From Nyssa sinensis (taxonomy: Eukaryota > Streptophyta > Magnoliopsida > Cornales > Nyssaceae): a DNA stretch of 64,000 nt. Shown piece by piece: positions 1 to 11,800 of the stretch. A program made the translations under genes and the position numbers. Under the pieces are notes generated by a model. That model ran no database searches and was not told where the DNA came from. It worked only from the letters and a program-made list of their open reading frames with translations. Position 1 is the first letter of the stretch, and each line of letters starts with the position of its first letter. Location: assembly GCA_008638375.1 (NCBI GenBank), contig CM018041.1, positions 15,581,716 through 15,645,715 on the forward strand, in the 5' to 3' direction.

Positions 1-1234
1 ATATATCCTTCTTGCATTTCAGTTGTCCTTTAATACACTACTTTTAGGCCTAATGGTGAAATAATAATTTTACCTAAGTAGTAAGGGCATTAAATAATAA
101 TTAATTATTTTTCTAGGGCCTGAACATAATTTTTCCAAATATCGGGGTCAATATAATTTACAAAAGTTATGGTTTAAAAAATTTTCCCAAAACCCACTGG
201 TTTAACAATTAAAGGGATGGACCAGTTCAATTACATAGACAATTGTTCGGTTTGAGTAGAACTCTAGTGAATTGTGGCTTAAGTATTAAAAATCGACCGA
301 ACTAGCCGGTCTGCCACGTCAGCATAACACCATACCAAAACAACATTGTCTAACTTAACTTAAGATCTATTTCCCGTGGGTTGGCCCGAACCCATTTATG
401 GCCCAACCCAAACCCGTTGACTGACCTGGTCAATAATTAACCGGTCAACTGGTTCACTCACTGGCACTGCTCGCCCTTTTTAGCAATGGTCGCTGGCAGT
501 AATCATTTTTTGACCACCATTTTACCTGGTTTTGAGCCATTTTTCACCTAGAAAATCGTTTCTCGTTGTCATTTTTGGATTTGATCTAAGTTTTCACCAT
601 CAAATAGCAATGAATAGTGAGCCCCCTGAATTTTCAACGATGATTTCCCGTTGCCATTTCGACATATTCCTAACATCTTTTTTCACTTTATTTCCATTCT
701 ACTTTTTTTCTGGGATGCTAAGGAATCATTTTCAATTCTTTAAATAATAAAAATCAAGCTCAAACCCTTTGGTTCGATTTTCTCTCTCCATGGCTGTAAC
801 TCGCGATTTCTCATTGGTCTTTTGACCATTTCAACTGGTTCAAATCGCATTATGTTCCATTTTAAGTGCTCTATTGAGTCATGCAAACTGTTTCAAGCTC
901 AATCAAGGTTTGGTTCAAAATCTAGTTTGAACCTATGTTCGGTCATGGTTGTTCCTAAGGGTTTTCGAAGCTTATTCATTATGAATTCCTTTATATTTTC
1001 ATCCTTTTACAATCTACTTTACATGCATGCAAGTTTCAATCACTGAAACAGAATGTAGAAAAATACATTAAGGAGTGAGAAACTTGGCTTACTTCCATAA
1101 CAACCATCTCCCTTCATTGTTTTGGTTTTCTTTAGGGGCACCAACAGCATGAACAACTCTCCATCTATGGCCTTCTTTCATTGCATGTGGGTATAACATA
1201 CTCTAACTATACATTCAACCTTGTATCTCCACAT

Positions 1235-1271
<37 letters not shown>

Positions 1272-2614
1272 GATTGAAGGAATCGGGTGAGTTCAAAACA
1301 AACTTGAAATACTATATAATCTTATATATTAGTTTATATATAAGAGAAGAGTTTGAGATCAAATGGGTTTGACTTGTGTCTTAGAATATTCATGTTAGCT
1401 AATAATCATTCTCCACACCACTCTCCCTTATCCTCTAATATTATATTTAATATTAAGCTTTTAAATTCAGTATTTTTGTAGAGTTTGGTGGAATGTGGTG
1501 GAGTATTCCACTAAGTCTATAGTAAGTGTGGTGTTGGTGCACCACACTTGATCTATGCCTTTTTTAGCATACATACTTAATGATATTTTTCCAATATCAT
1601 TATATTCCAAATACTTGCATGTGACGAGCTCATGAAATAACCTCTGCAATCAAGAGTTGGCAATAAAACTATGTTAAAGTAAAAAATTCAATGATGTTAC
1701 TGTATAAATTATGGGGTTGGGATTTGGGTGAAACTTGAAACTTATAAAGTAGTAATTTGCTTATTCTTTACTTGTTTGCAATTCAAATATAAGTAAAAAG
1801 TATGAACAAATTTAATTGTACCACATGTTTCTTCGAAAATTTATGCATTTAAAAGAGTAAGAAAATAAGAAATAAATAGTAAAGGATAATGTTGGGAGGG
1901 ATTGTAAAGGAATAGATATGCCATGTAAATTTTGTTACTATTAAAAATTAGAATTAAACAAATAGAGACCATCTAAATACTAATATATGAACCAACTAAA
2001 GTAAGTCCAGTTGACTACTCATGTCTTCTCCCATAAGGTAGGTTATGAGTTCAATTTCCACTAATGTAAGTATTATTTTTACTCAATCATGAGTTGCATT
2101 GAGTTGTTTGACTAGTGCTCATATTTAAGAAGTTCTTGTTATTGTTAAGTTGTATGTTTATGTAATGTTGTTCAAGTTGCTTATAATACATATATTGTAA
2201 TATTTCATTACTTCCATAAAAAAATACTAATACATAACTATAAGATATATACACACACATTAATATTTATGTATACATGTATGGTTTTTCTTAATAAACA
2301 TACATGTATTTATATATGTATATTATTTAAAAAAAAAACTTGAAACTAGGTTACATATGCAAGTAGCGGTAATGTATATATCAAAATAGAATCAAGTTAT
2401 GTTTTCTCCCTTTTAATAACTTTTTATTGAAATACATTCTACCAAGTACACAATTGTCACTTGAGACTTGACTTTTATTGTGCATTTTATACATGCCAAA
2501 TTTTAACTTGATGACATAGGGGTAGGTGTTCAAGCCATTAACTCTATTTTTTAAAATTAAATATTAAATAAAACTCTAAAACCCCCCTTCAAAAAAAAAA
2601 TATATATATATATA
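1..2614. other. Spacer without a recognised gene
   Basis: No reading frame here looks like a protein I know; the longest are under 100 codons and low in complexity. The stretch 300-480 is rich in short CCGGT and GGCCCAAC-type words, as in decayed plant transposon ends, but I found no clear boundaries or target-site duplication. A TC microsatellite lies at 1239-1268. The right end runs into an A tract and a TA microsatellite (about 2591-2619), which is the target of the copia element that follows. Confidence 0.6.
1239..1268. repeat. (TC)n microsatellite
   Basis: About 15 uninterrupted TC units are read directly. No gene is seen beside it. Confidence 0.9.
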
Positions 2615-2619
2615 TATAT

Positions 2620-3006
2620 TGTTGTAAATCAATGGGTCCCATACATCCATGTGATATGCCATGTATTCATATAATATATGATAAAAGCAACAAAGCTCAA
2701 TTGATTTAAGTGAATAGACAAGAAATCAAGCGGTGCTGAATGTTTAAGGCGGAAAGTAAAATTCATTGCTAAGGCGGTGAATTTTTGTCTATATAAAGGC
2801 CTGATAGGTAATCTTAAACAAAAAATAATCTTTACTGAGATAGAATGTAGTAACTTGTTGTGAGCCTAATAAGATCCTTTATTGTACTCATTTACATAAA
2901 CAGTCAAATATTTTCTCCCTTGACCGTGGATGTAGGCTTGAAGCCGAACCACGTAAATATTTGTGTATACTCTTATGGTTGAATATTGTCCATCAATTTT
3001 ATAATA
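2620..3006 (+). repeat. 5' LTR of the 2.6-8.2 kb copia element
   Basis: About 387 bp, homologous along its length to 7815-8219. It contains the TATATAAAGG promoter-like box near 2790 that also occurs in the right LTR. It is shorter than its partner because a segment near 2750 is missing. Confidence 0.9.
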
Positions 3007-3019
3007 CGCTATCAGCATG

Positions 3020-6000
3020 AAGCTCTGGTCCATTACAGAAGTATTAAAATAAAAGTAATATTTAGTACATTTGAATCTAAATATTTTCTTTATCTTATCT
3101 ATATTATATCAAATCTCACCAAGCTTGAGTTCGCTATATTGGATATCACTAGAAAGAATTATTTATCTTGGATCCTTGATGCTGAACTTCACATTGAAGC
3201 TAGTAGTCTTGGTGATACTAATAAAGAAGAAAACACTACATCCCTGAAGGATCGCGCATAGGCACTGATATTTCTTCACCATCATATTCATGAAGGCCTA
3301 AAAGTGAACTATCTCACAGTAAAAGATCCACTGATCCTTTGGAGGAATCTAACAAAAGGTATGACTACCAGCGTACTATCATTCTCACAAGGACTTGGTA
3401 TAATTGGATGCACCTAAGATTACAGGATTTTAAATCAGTTAGTAAATACAATTCTGCATTATTCAGAATTACTTCACAATTGAAATTATGTGGAGAAAAT
3501 GTTACAAATGCAGATATGCTAGAAAATACATTTTCGACATTTCATGCCTCGAATATTGTCATGTAGTAACAATATCAAGAGTGAAGGTTTACTAAATATT
3601 TTGTATTAATATCATGTCTTTTCTTAGCTAAACAACATAGTGATCTTGTGATGAAAAATCATCAGTTACATGCCACTGGCTCTATACCATTCCCTAGAGA
3701 GAATGGAAATGCATTTCCTGAAGCAAATGCACCTTCATCATATAGACAGAGACATGAGTGTGGGCGTGGATATGACCGTAGACATGGTTAGGGTCGTGGT
3801 TGGCATAATAACTCATACCGAGGTGGTCACAAAAATAATTCTCCTAATTGTTTCAGAAAAGACACACCACAGCACCTGACGTGCAATAATAATATTGAAG
3901 CAAAGCAAGAAAAAGGGGGAACGAAAATTATCTTAAGATCTTGAAGAATCTTATTATCGTTGCGGTGGAAAAGGACATTGGTCACGTACCTATCGTACGC
4001 TTAGACATTTTGTGGATCTTTATCAAGCATCACTAAAGGAAAAGGGAAAGAAATAAAAACAAATTTTACTAATGGTCCTGTGAATGTTATTGATGATCTT
4101 ACACACCTAGATGTCTCAAATTTCTTTGCAGATCCTAGTCGTAGAAATGGCCATTTAATAGGCGATGGGAACATGCATGTTAATTAGTGTTTTTAATATT
4201 CATGTTGTTTTGTTTAACTCACTATAAAGTTTCAATTGAATTATGTTGCTTTAATGCAATTTAACTTTTTCATGTCTCTATTTTTAATATGTTATTTATA
4301 ATAGATTCTAGATGGATAATAGAGATATCTGTCTAACAGACAGTGCCACTACACATACAATCCTTCGAGATAAAAGATATTTCTTTACTCTGAAATTGTA
4401 TGAAGCTAATATCAACACCATATCTGGTGCTGCAAACATGATTAAAGGCTCCGGAAGAGCCGGCATTACATTGCCAAATGGGACAACATTTCATATAAAT
4501 GATACTTTATTATCAAGCAAATCTAGAAGAAATTTGCTCAATTTTAAAGATATCCGCCGAAATGGGTATCATATTGAGACCATTAATAAAGGTGATATGG
4601 AATACCTTTGTATTACATCTGTTATTTCAAACAAGAAGAGCTTCTTGAAAAAACTTCCTACTCTCTCCTTGAGACTGTACTAAACTCCTATAAATGTCAT
4701 TGAATCACATGTTATGATGAACCAGAAGTTCACCAACTCAATTTTGTGCTTTGACATGATCGATTTGGCCATCTAGGGGTAATAATGATACAGAGAATTA
4801 TTGAGAATTCACATGGATATCCTTTAAAGAACCAGAAGATTCTTTTACCATGTGCATATTCATGCACTGCTTGTTCTCAGGAAAAATTGATAATAAGACC
4901 ATCTCTCACTAAGGTGAATTTTAAATCTCTAGTGTTTTTAGAACGCATTCAATGAGATATATGTAGACCTATTCACCCACCAAGTGGACCATTTCGTTAC
5001 TTTATGGTACTGATAGATGCATTAACTAAATGGTCTCATGTCTGTTTGCTTCATCTCGTAATGTAGCATTTGCGAGACTCCTTACTTAAATCATTCAATT
5101 AAGAATACAATTCCATGATCATCCTATCAAGACAATACATCCTGATAATGCCAATGTGTTTATATCCCAAGCATTTAATGAATATTGCATGTCAATAAGA
5201 ATTAATGTCGAACACCATGTTGCTCACGTACATACACAAAATGGTTTAGTAAATTCTTTGATCAAACGTCTTCAATTAATAGTTAGACACTTACTTATGA
5301 AGACAAAGCTTCCTATTTCTGCTTAGGGGCATGCCATATTGCATGCTGTAACATTAATTCGTATTAGGCCAACTACAACTCACGAATATTCCCTTTTACA
5401 AATTGTACTTGGTTACCCACCAAATGTGTCTCACCTAAGAATCTTTGGTTGTGTTGTGCAAGTCCCTATAGCGCCCCCACAACGTACTAAAAAGGGTCCC
5501 CAAAGACGATTAGGAATTTATGTTGTTTTTGATTCTCCATCAATCATAAGGTATCTTGAGCCTTTAATAGGTGATTTATTTACTGCACGATTTGTATATT
5601 GTCACTTCGATGAGACAGTCTTCCTACCATTAAGGGGAGAGAAGCTAAAGTTAGAAGTTCAACGTGAAATTTCATAGAATTCAACAACATTGACTCATTT
5701 TGATTCTCGTATTAGTCAATGTGAGGATCATTCATTTGCAAAGTAATGCAAATCAATTACCAGATGCACTCACTAATACAAAGAAAATAACGAAATCACA
5801 CATACTAACTGCAAATACTCCTGCACGAATCGACGTCCCTATAGGACAATCCATTACTACAGTAGCAAATGAATCTATGGCACACTTAAAGCATGGTAGA
5901 CCCATTGGTGCTAAAGATAAGCTTCCCCGGAAGAGGAAAACACAAAGAACAAAATAAATGGCAACTCTTGAAGAGACCACATATAATAAAACCAACATTG

Positions 6001-7763
6001 GTATAATGATACCTCGTGAGGAAGGTAAAAGAATACCTCTAGAAGAGGCAATACTTTCTGAAGAAGTAATATCCCCTAAAGCGAAACAAGTAACCCCTGA
6101 AGAGGTGCAAGTATCTAAAAATAAAGAGATCTCAATAAATTATATATCTAATAGGGATATATGGGATCGAAGTGATATTATTATTGATCATATATTTGCC
6201 TTCTCAATATCACTTGAAATCACCAGAAGTGATAAGGATCATAAACCATAAAACATTGAAGAAAGCCGACGTAGAAATGATTGGCCAAAATGGAAAAAGG
6301 CAATATAGGCTGAGTTAAACTCGTTGGCAAAATGAGAGGTATTTGGACCTGTAGTCCAAACGCTTGAAGGCATAAAACTTATAGGGTACAAATGGGTATT
6401 TGTACAAAAATATAATGAACAAAATGAAATTATCAGATATAAAGCCAGACTTGTAGCACAAGGTTTCTCGTAGAGACTTGGTGTTGATTATGAGGAGACA
6501 TATTTTCCAGTTATGGATGCAATTATGTTTCAATTTTTTATAAGTCTGGTAGTCTTAGAAGGACTAGACATGCGCCTTATGGACATAGTCACAACATACT
6601 TATATGGATCACTTGATAGTGACATATACATGAAAATCCTTGAAGGATTTAGGGTTTCTAAAGCTAGTGATTCACAATCTTGTAGCATATATTCAATCAA
6701 GTTACAACGATCACTATATTAAAGAAATCGGATATTGAATTTACAATAGTGGCAGTATATGTTGATGACTTGAATCTTATGGGGATGCTAAATAGCTCAC
6801 AAAAATCGCTACTTATATGAAACAAGAGTTTGAAATGAAAGATCTAGGAAAAATAAAATTTTGTCTCGGCCTACAGATCGAGCATTTCCTAGAAGGAATC
6901 ATTATTCATCAATTGACATATACAGAGAAGACTTTGAAATGATTTTATATGGATAAGGCGCACCCATTAACATCACTTTTAGTTGTCCGCTCACTTGATG
7001 TAAAACAAAGATCATTTTCGCCCTCGTGAAAATGATGAAAAACTCATTGGTCTTGAAGTATCATATCTTAGTGCAATTGGTGCCCTCATGTATCTTGTAA
7101 ATTGTACACAACTAGACATTGCATATGCTGTCAATTTGTTAGCCGGATATAGTTTTGCTCCAACTCGAAGGCATTGGGATGGCATCAAGTATATATTTCG
7201 CTATCTACATGGAATAGTTGATATGGGCTTATTTTTATTCAAGAGGATCTAAATTACCATTAGTTGGATATGCAAATGCTGGTTATCTTTCTGATCCATA
7301 TAAAGCCAAGTCACAAACCGAATATGTGTTCACCTGTGGTGATACTGCTATATCATAGAGATCTATAAAGCAAACAATGATTGTTATTTCCTCAAATCAC
7401 TCCGAAATTCTTACACTTCATAAAACAAGTCAAGAATACATATGGTTGAGATCTATGGTCCAACATATTCAGGAATCATGTGGGTTATCTTACATTAAAG
7501 ACTGTTTGACAACATTATATGAAGATAATGCAACATGCATTGCACAAATTAAGGGAGGTTACATTAAAAAAGATAGAATCAAACACATCTCACCGAAATT
7601 CTTTTATACCCATAAGCTCCAAAAGAATGGTGATATTAATGTACAACAGATGCGCTCTATTAACAACTTGACAGATTTGTTTACTAAAGCATTACTGATG
7701 ACAACCTTCAAAAGATTGATACATAAATGTGGTATCCGTCAATTCAAAGACTTGAACCAGTAA
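3020..7763 (+). pseudogene. Broken copia gag-pol polyprotein
   Basis: Remnants of a Ty1/copia polyprotein, in order. Gag is at about 3030-4180, with a damaged zinc knuckle near 3950 (reads YYRCGGKGHWSRTYRT; two positions expected to be Cys are Tyr). Aspartic protease starts at 4312 (CLTDSATTHTIL, active-site D-S-A). Integrase is at about 4740-5677 (ends in the LRIFGCVVQVP region). Reverse transcriptase is at about 6250-7230, with YVDD at 6758-6769. RNase H is at 7377-7763 (LYEDNATCIAQIKGG, KHISPKFFYTH). The frame is broken many times, and the segment expected between SLY (about 6720) and the YVDD block is missing. No functional product is expected. Lineage within copia was not resolved. Confidence 0.88.
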
Positions 7764-7804
7764 AGAAACCATACTCATGCCATAACGAGGGAGAGCATAC
7801 CACC

Positions 7805-7814
7805 CAAGGGGGAG
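7805..7814 (+). other. Polypurine tract of the copia element
   Basis: A run of mainly purines, CAAGGGGGAG, ends directly at the first base of the right LTR. This is where plus-strand priming occurs in LTR retrotransposons. Confidence 0.75.
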
Positions 7815-8219
7815 TGTTATAAATTAATGGGTCTCATGCATCCATGTGATATGCCATGTATCCATGTAATATATGATAAAGGCAACAAATCTCAATTGAT
7901 TTACGTGAATAGCCAAGAAATCAAGCGGTGTTGAATGTTTAATGCGGCAAACCAAATGAAGGTGGCAAGTAAAATTCATTGCTAAGGCGGTGAATTTTCG
8001 TCTATATAAAGGCCTGACGGGTAATCTTAAATAGAAAATAATCTTTACTGAGACAGAAAACAGTTACTTGTTATGAGTATAGTGAGATTCTTTATTGTAT
8101 TCATTTACATAAATAGTCAAATCTTTTCTCTTTAGACTATCAACATAGGCTTGAAGCCGAACCACATAAATATTTGTGTACACTCTTGTGGTTAAATATT
8201 GTCCATCAATTTTATAACA
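7815..8219 (+). repeat. 3' LTR of the 2.6-8.2 kb copia element
   Basis: 405 bp, matching the left LTR with many substitutions. It is followed at once by the TATAT duplication and a TA microsatellite (8220-8240). Confidence 0.9.
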
Positions 8220-8224
8220 TATAT

Positions 8225-8640
8225 ATATATATATATATATTGAAAATACTGGTTCATGGATGGGTCATTGTGGACTTCTATAGCGACACAAATGGGCCAT
8301 TATGGATCGAGTATGTAGTAAGCCTCACTCAGTAACCCAACCCTGATTGAGTCTCGGAACATCGTATTGGGCCACAAAATTAATTTGGCACACAAGTTCT
8401 GCGGAGATGATTTGACCGTCAGTAAATCAGAGTCACTGGCTGTCATGCTACTTCACATAATCTTAGGCTCGGATCGTTTTGAGAGATTCAAAATTGGTTC
8501 GGATTTAGCTTCGGAAAGCCGTTGTTGGGCCAGACGCCAAAGGTCTCCATCTTCTTCATTTCATTTATCTCAGTAATCAGTACTACGCTCCATTGACTCT
8601 GTAGCCGTCGTCGTTTCACTGACAAATAACAGAGAGAAAC
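8225..8640. other. Spacer and presumed shugoshin promoter
   Basis: Lies between the copia element and the transcribed leader of the shugoshin gene. No clear TATA box and no coding sequence with family resemblance was found. A 69-codon open frame at 8367-8576 has no recognisable features. Confidence 0.4.
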
Positions 8641-8646
8641 TGAGAG

Positions 8647-8743
8647 GGGCGGGAGAGGGAGAGAGAGAGAGAGAAGGGGGAGGGGGGCATTCGAGAATTT
8701 TAGAGTGAGAAAGTAGGGGAAAGATCGGGGAGAGAGAAGGAGG

Positions 8744-8782
<39 letters not shown>
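8647..8782 (+). promoter_or_regulatory. Purine (GA)n tract in the shugoshin leader
   Basis: About 135 bp of almost pure G/A, ending in an uninterrupted (GA)n at about 8750-8782. It sits 60-200 bp upstream of the shugoshin start codon, so it is probably in the 5' untranslated region or core promoter. Plant GA repeats are known binding sites for BASIC PENTACYSTEINE (GAGA-binding) proteins; that role here is inference. The repeat length is likely to vary between individuals. Confidence 0.6.
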
Positions 8783-8784
<2 letters not shown>

Positions 8785-8843
8785 CGCATGTTTTTAGAGT
8801 TTAAGTGAGAGAGAAAAGAGGAAAAAGCACAAGGTTTTTCTTG

Positions 8844-11800
8844 ATGTCGGCTACGGAAGATTTCTTTGTTCTTGATTCGGAGAACACCGCAGTTGGAGGT
8901 ATTTTTTTCATTGCCCTAATTCTCTTCTTTTTCTTTGTAGTGTTTGATTATTATTTTTTTTCCAATCTAATCTCAATTTCCTATACCCTAAAAATTACAT
9001 TTCTAGGGATTTTACTCGTTATTGAAATCTAGATCGTTTTGTGTTAAATGAGACTTTCCACATTCTCTTCTTCGTAGAATTACATGATTAATGTTGTGTT
9101 GGAACTTCGTTTCGCAATTAACTGCTGGGGTTTTTAGGGTTTTTTTTTTTTGTGTGTTCTTGTAATTTCAGTAGTTTTCTGGTTAATTGAGACTTGCCCA
9201 TTGTTATATGTTATGGACCTGACCAATATCCAAACTGACCCGATGATAGCCCATTTCCCTTTGGCAGCTCCATCCACCTATCAGTATTTAATAACTCAGC
9301 ACTATTTTCATACATAATACTGAGCATTTTAATCAGCCTCTAGGTTGCCTCTTCCTTGACGCGCTATCTGCGAAATGTTATGGACCTGTCCAATATGCTA
9401 AAACCCCCGGGAATGATGGAACATGGGAGATCAAACCCTTTAACCTCTTTAGGATCATAGCATTATATTAGTCGAATTACATGGTTGAATCTCTTATTTG
9501 GGTGATAAATTCATTTTTCAAGTGCCCACTTGAGTTCATAAGAGCTTTTTTTGAATAAAATATATATATTCATATGATCTCAGTTAGTTTAGGTTTAAGT
9601 GAGAGTTTCCCTTTTCTCAACTTTATAGTTACATTATTAAATCTCCTAGTTTGTTTAGTAACTTCATTTCTCAAGTATCCATCAGTGTTCAGAAGTTCTC
9701 AAGTTTAAGAATCAGAAAATTGTTGTGAGAGTGACTTGCGACCCTTGATTCCAACAGATGGGCAATTCTATTATTTTAGTAGGATTTGAGAAAATTCTCG
9801 AGTATTCCAGAAAATCTAAAAAAATTTGGGTGAGTAGATTATATAACTTTGAATTCCACAACAATTTGATTTAGGCAGTGGATTTTTTTTATCAGAATTT
9901 AATTAAATTGGATCATCTGATATCCCAAATTAAGTTTGTCTTGTCATGGGATCTTTTAATTTTCAGCTCTCTTAGCCACCATATATTTTTTGGAGTGTTG
10001 CCCTGAGGTAGATCGATTATTTTAATTGAATAATGAGAGAGGAGACCTCCATATTCGAGCTAGAAAGGAACCATTTACACATTTATTCATGCTGTTACAG
10101 CCCTAAAGTTTCAACTTCCCTATGCGCGTGAAGGAATACCATGTCGCCGTTTTAGCACGCCATTTATGAGATTCAAAGGTGCTTTGGTGGATCATATCTT
10201 TGTCTCAGAAGATTACTGAACTTCTATTTAGTTCCTTAGGCTCATGCAAGGAGTTTCCTCTATTTACAGCAGTTATTTGGTTTATCTGGGAGTATTTTGT
10301 TGACAGGGTCAGCTCAATTATAAAGCCAACAAAGCAGTTACTTTAAGCCCCACTTAAAAACAAGCCCCCAAATTTTATCTTCCATAGTATAATCAAACTA
10401 GAGGTCTAAAATTAATAAAATTCTAACTCTACAAAAAGATTCCAAATTTTATTTTTTAAAGTTTAATTAAATTAGAAGTCTTAGGTTCATGCAAGAAGTT
10501 TCCTCCATTTACAGCACTTATCTGGTTTATCTGGGAGTATTTTGTTGACAGGGTCGGCTCAATTATAAAGCCAACAAAGCAGTCACTTTAGGCCGTACTT
10601 AAAAATAAGGCCCCGAATTTTATCTATCTATAATATAATCAAACTAGAAGTCTAAGATTAATAAAATTCTAACTCAACAAAAAGGTTCCAAATTTTATGT
10701 ATTTAAAGTATAATTAAATTAGAAGTCCAAGGTTAACAAAAATTCAACTCTACACAAAAAGGCTTCAAAAAAAACTTAATTCTATTAATAGAGTTTTATT
10801 CAATGTATATCTCTCTCTTGTTGGAAAATAATTAAATTTTATATTACAAAAGTAAATATTATATATATAGAAAACAAAATAAAAAACTACAGTAATATTT
10901 AAAAGAGCCTCATTTAGAGTTGTCACTCTATCACTTTAGGCCTTCAATTATACAGAGCCGACCCTGTTTGTTGATTGGAAATTAGATATTGATATTTTAG
11001 ATGCTTTATTGCACTTGTTAGCCTTTGTTTTCCTGATTGTTAATCAGGACTTCTACTTTCTAGATTTTCTTCATACTTGTGCATCTTATTAGACTTATTT
11101 CTATCCTAGCACCACCTTTTTGGGATCAAAACCATCTTGCTGCATCATACTTCAGGAAATTACGGACATAAAATTATACACAATGTCCTTCAAAATTATG
11201 GTCATATTGCCCCTCATTCATAAAATTAACACAAATGTTGAAATGTATTGAGTTTGATAACAGCTTTCCTTTCTAGATTCAGGTTACATCAATATAATGA
11301 TTTGTCTATTTTTTTTATTTATATCAATGCTAAAATTTTAAAAGGGGAAATGCACCAATAGAGAAGAGCAGTAAGAATTATTTATAGATGACAGTCAGCT
11401 ACCTTAAAGCTTCACCACACTAAACAAAAATAAGTAATTGAATCCACTATTTATTTATTGCCCATCTATGGATCGGAACTGTACGATGGTGTGATATTAA
11501 CACAAATGTAAACTTAATGACAATTGTTTCCTCAACCAAGTCGTACTTTGGTAAATCGGATGTAATACATGCACACAGCATCAATGAATAAAAGTAGATA
11601 GTCTGAACCCCCAATGTTAGGTTTCTGCAGTTCTTCTATCATCTCTAGGTTAACTGAGGGGGTTGCCCACAGCTCTCTGTTCGTAGAATTAGATGATTGA
11701 ATCTCTGATCCTGTATTGTAACTCCATTTCTCAATTACCGATTAGGGTTTATAAGCTCAAGTTGGTTTGATGACTGTCCAATTTGGAATTTATATCAGAT

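Larger units (their letters stand above)
2620..8219 (+). mobile_element. Decayed Ty1/copia LTR retrotransposon (5.6 kb)
   Basis: The element is bounded by two diverged direct repeats (LTRs) at 2620-3006 and 7815-8219, each starting TGTT and ending in ATAAYA. It is flanked on both sides by TATAT (2615-2619 and 8220-8224), a 5-bp target-site duplication inside a TA microsatellite. A purine tract (7805-7814) precedes the right LTR. Pieces of gag, protease, integrase, reverse transcriptase and RNase H lie between in copia order, interrupted by stops, frameshifts and a deletion. The LTRs differ at many positions and the left one lacks about 18 bp, so the insertion is old and cannot move by itself. 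The sequence after the left LTR (from 3007, CGCTATCAGCATG) is not the usual initiator-Met primer site. Confidence 0.93.

Noticed and set aside
5753..5998. 81-codon - strand frame opposite the old copia element
   Set aside because: It is antisense to decayed pol sequence and has no independent features.
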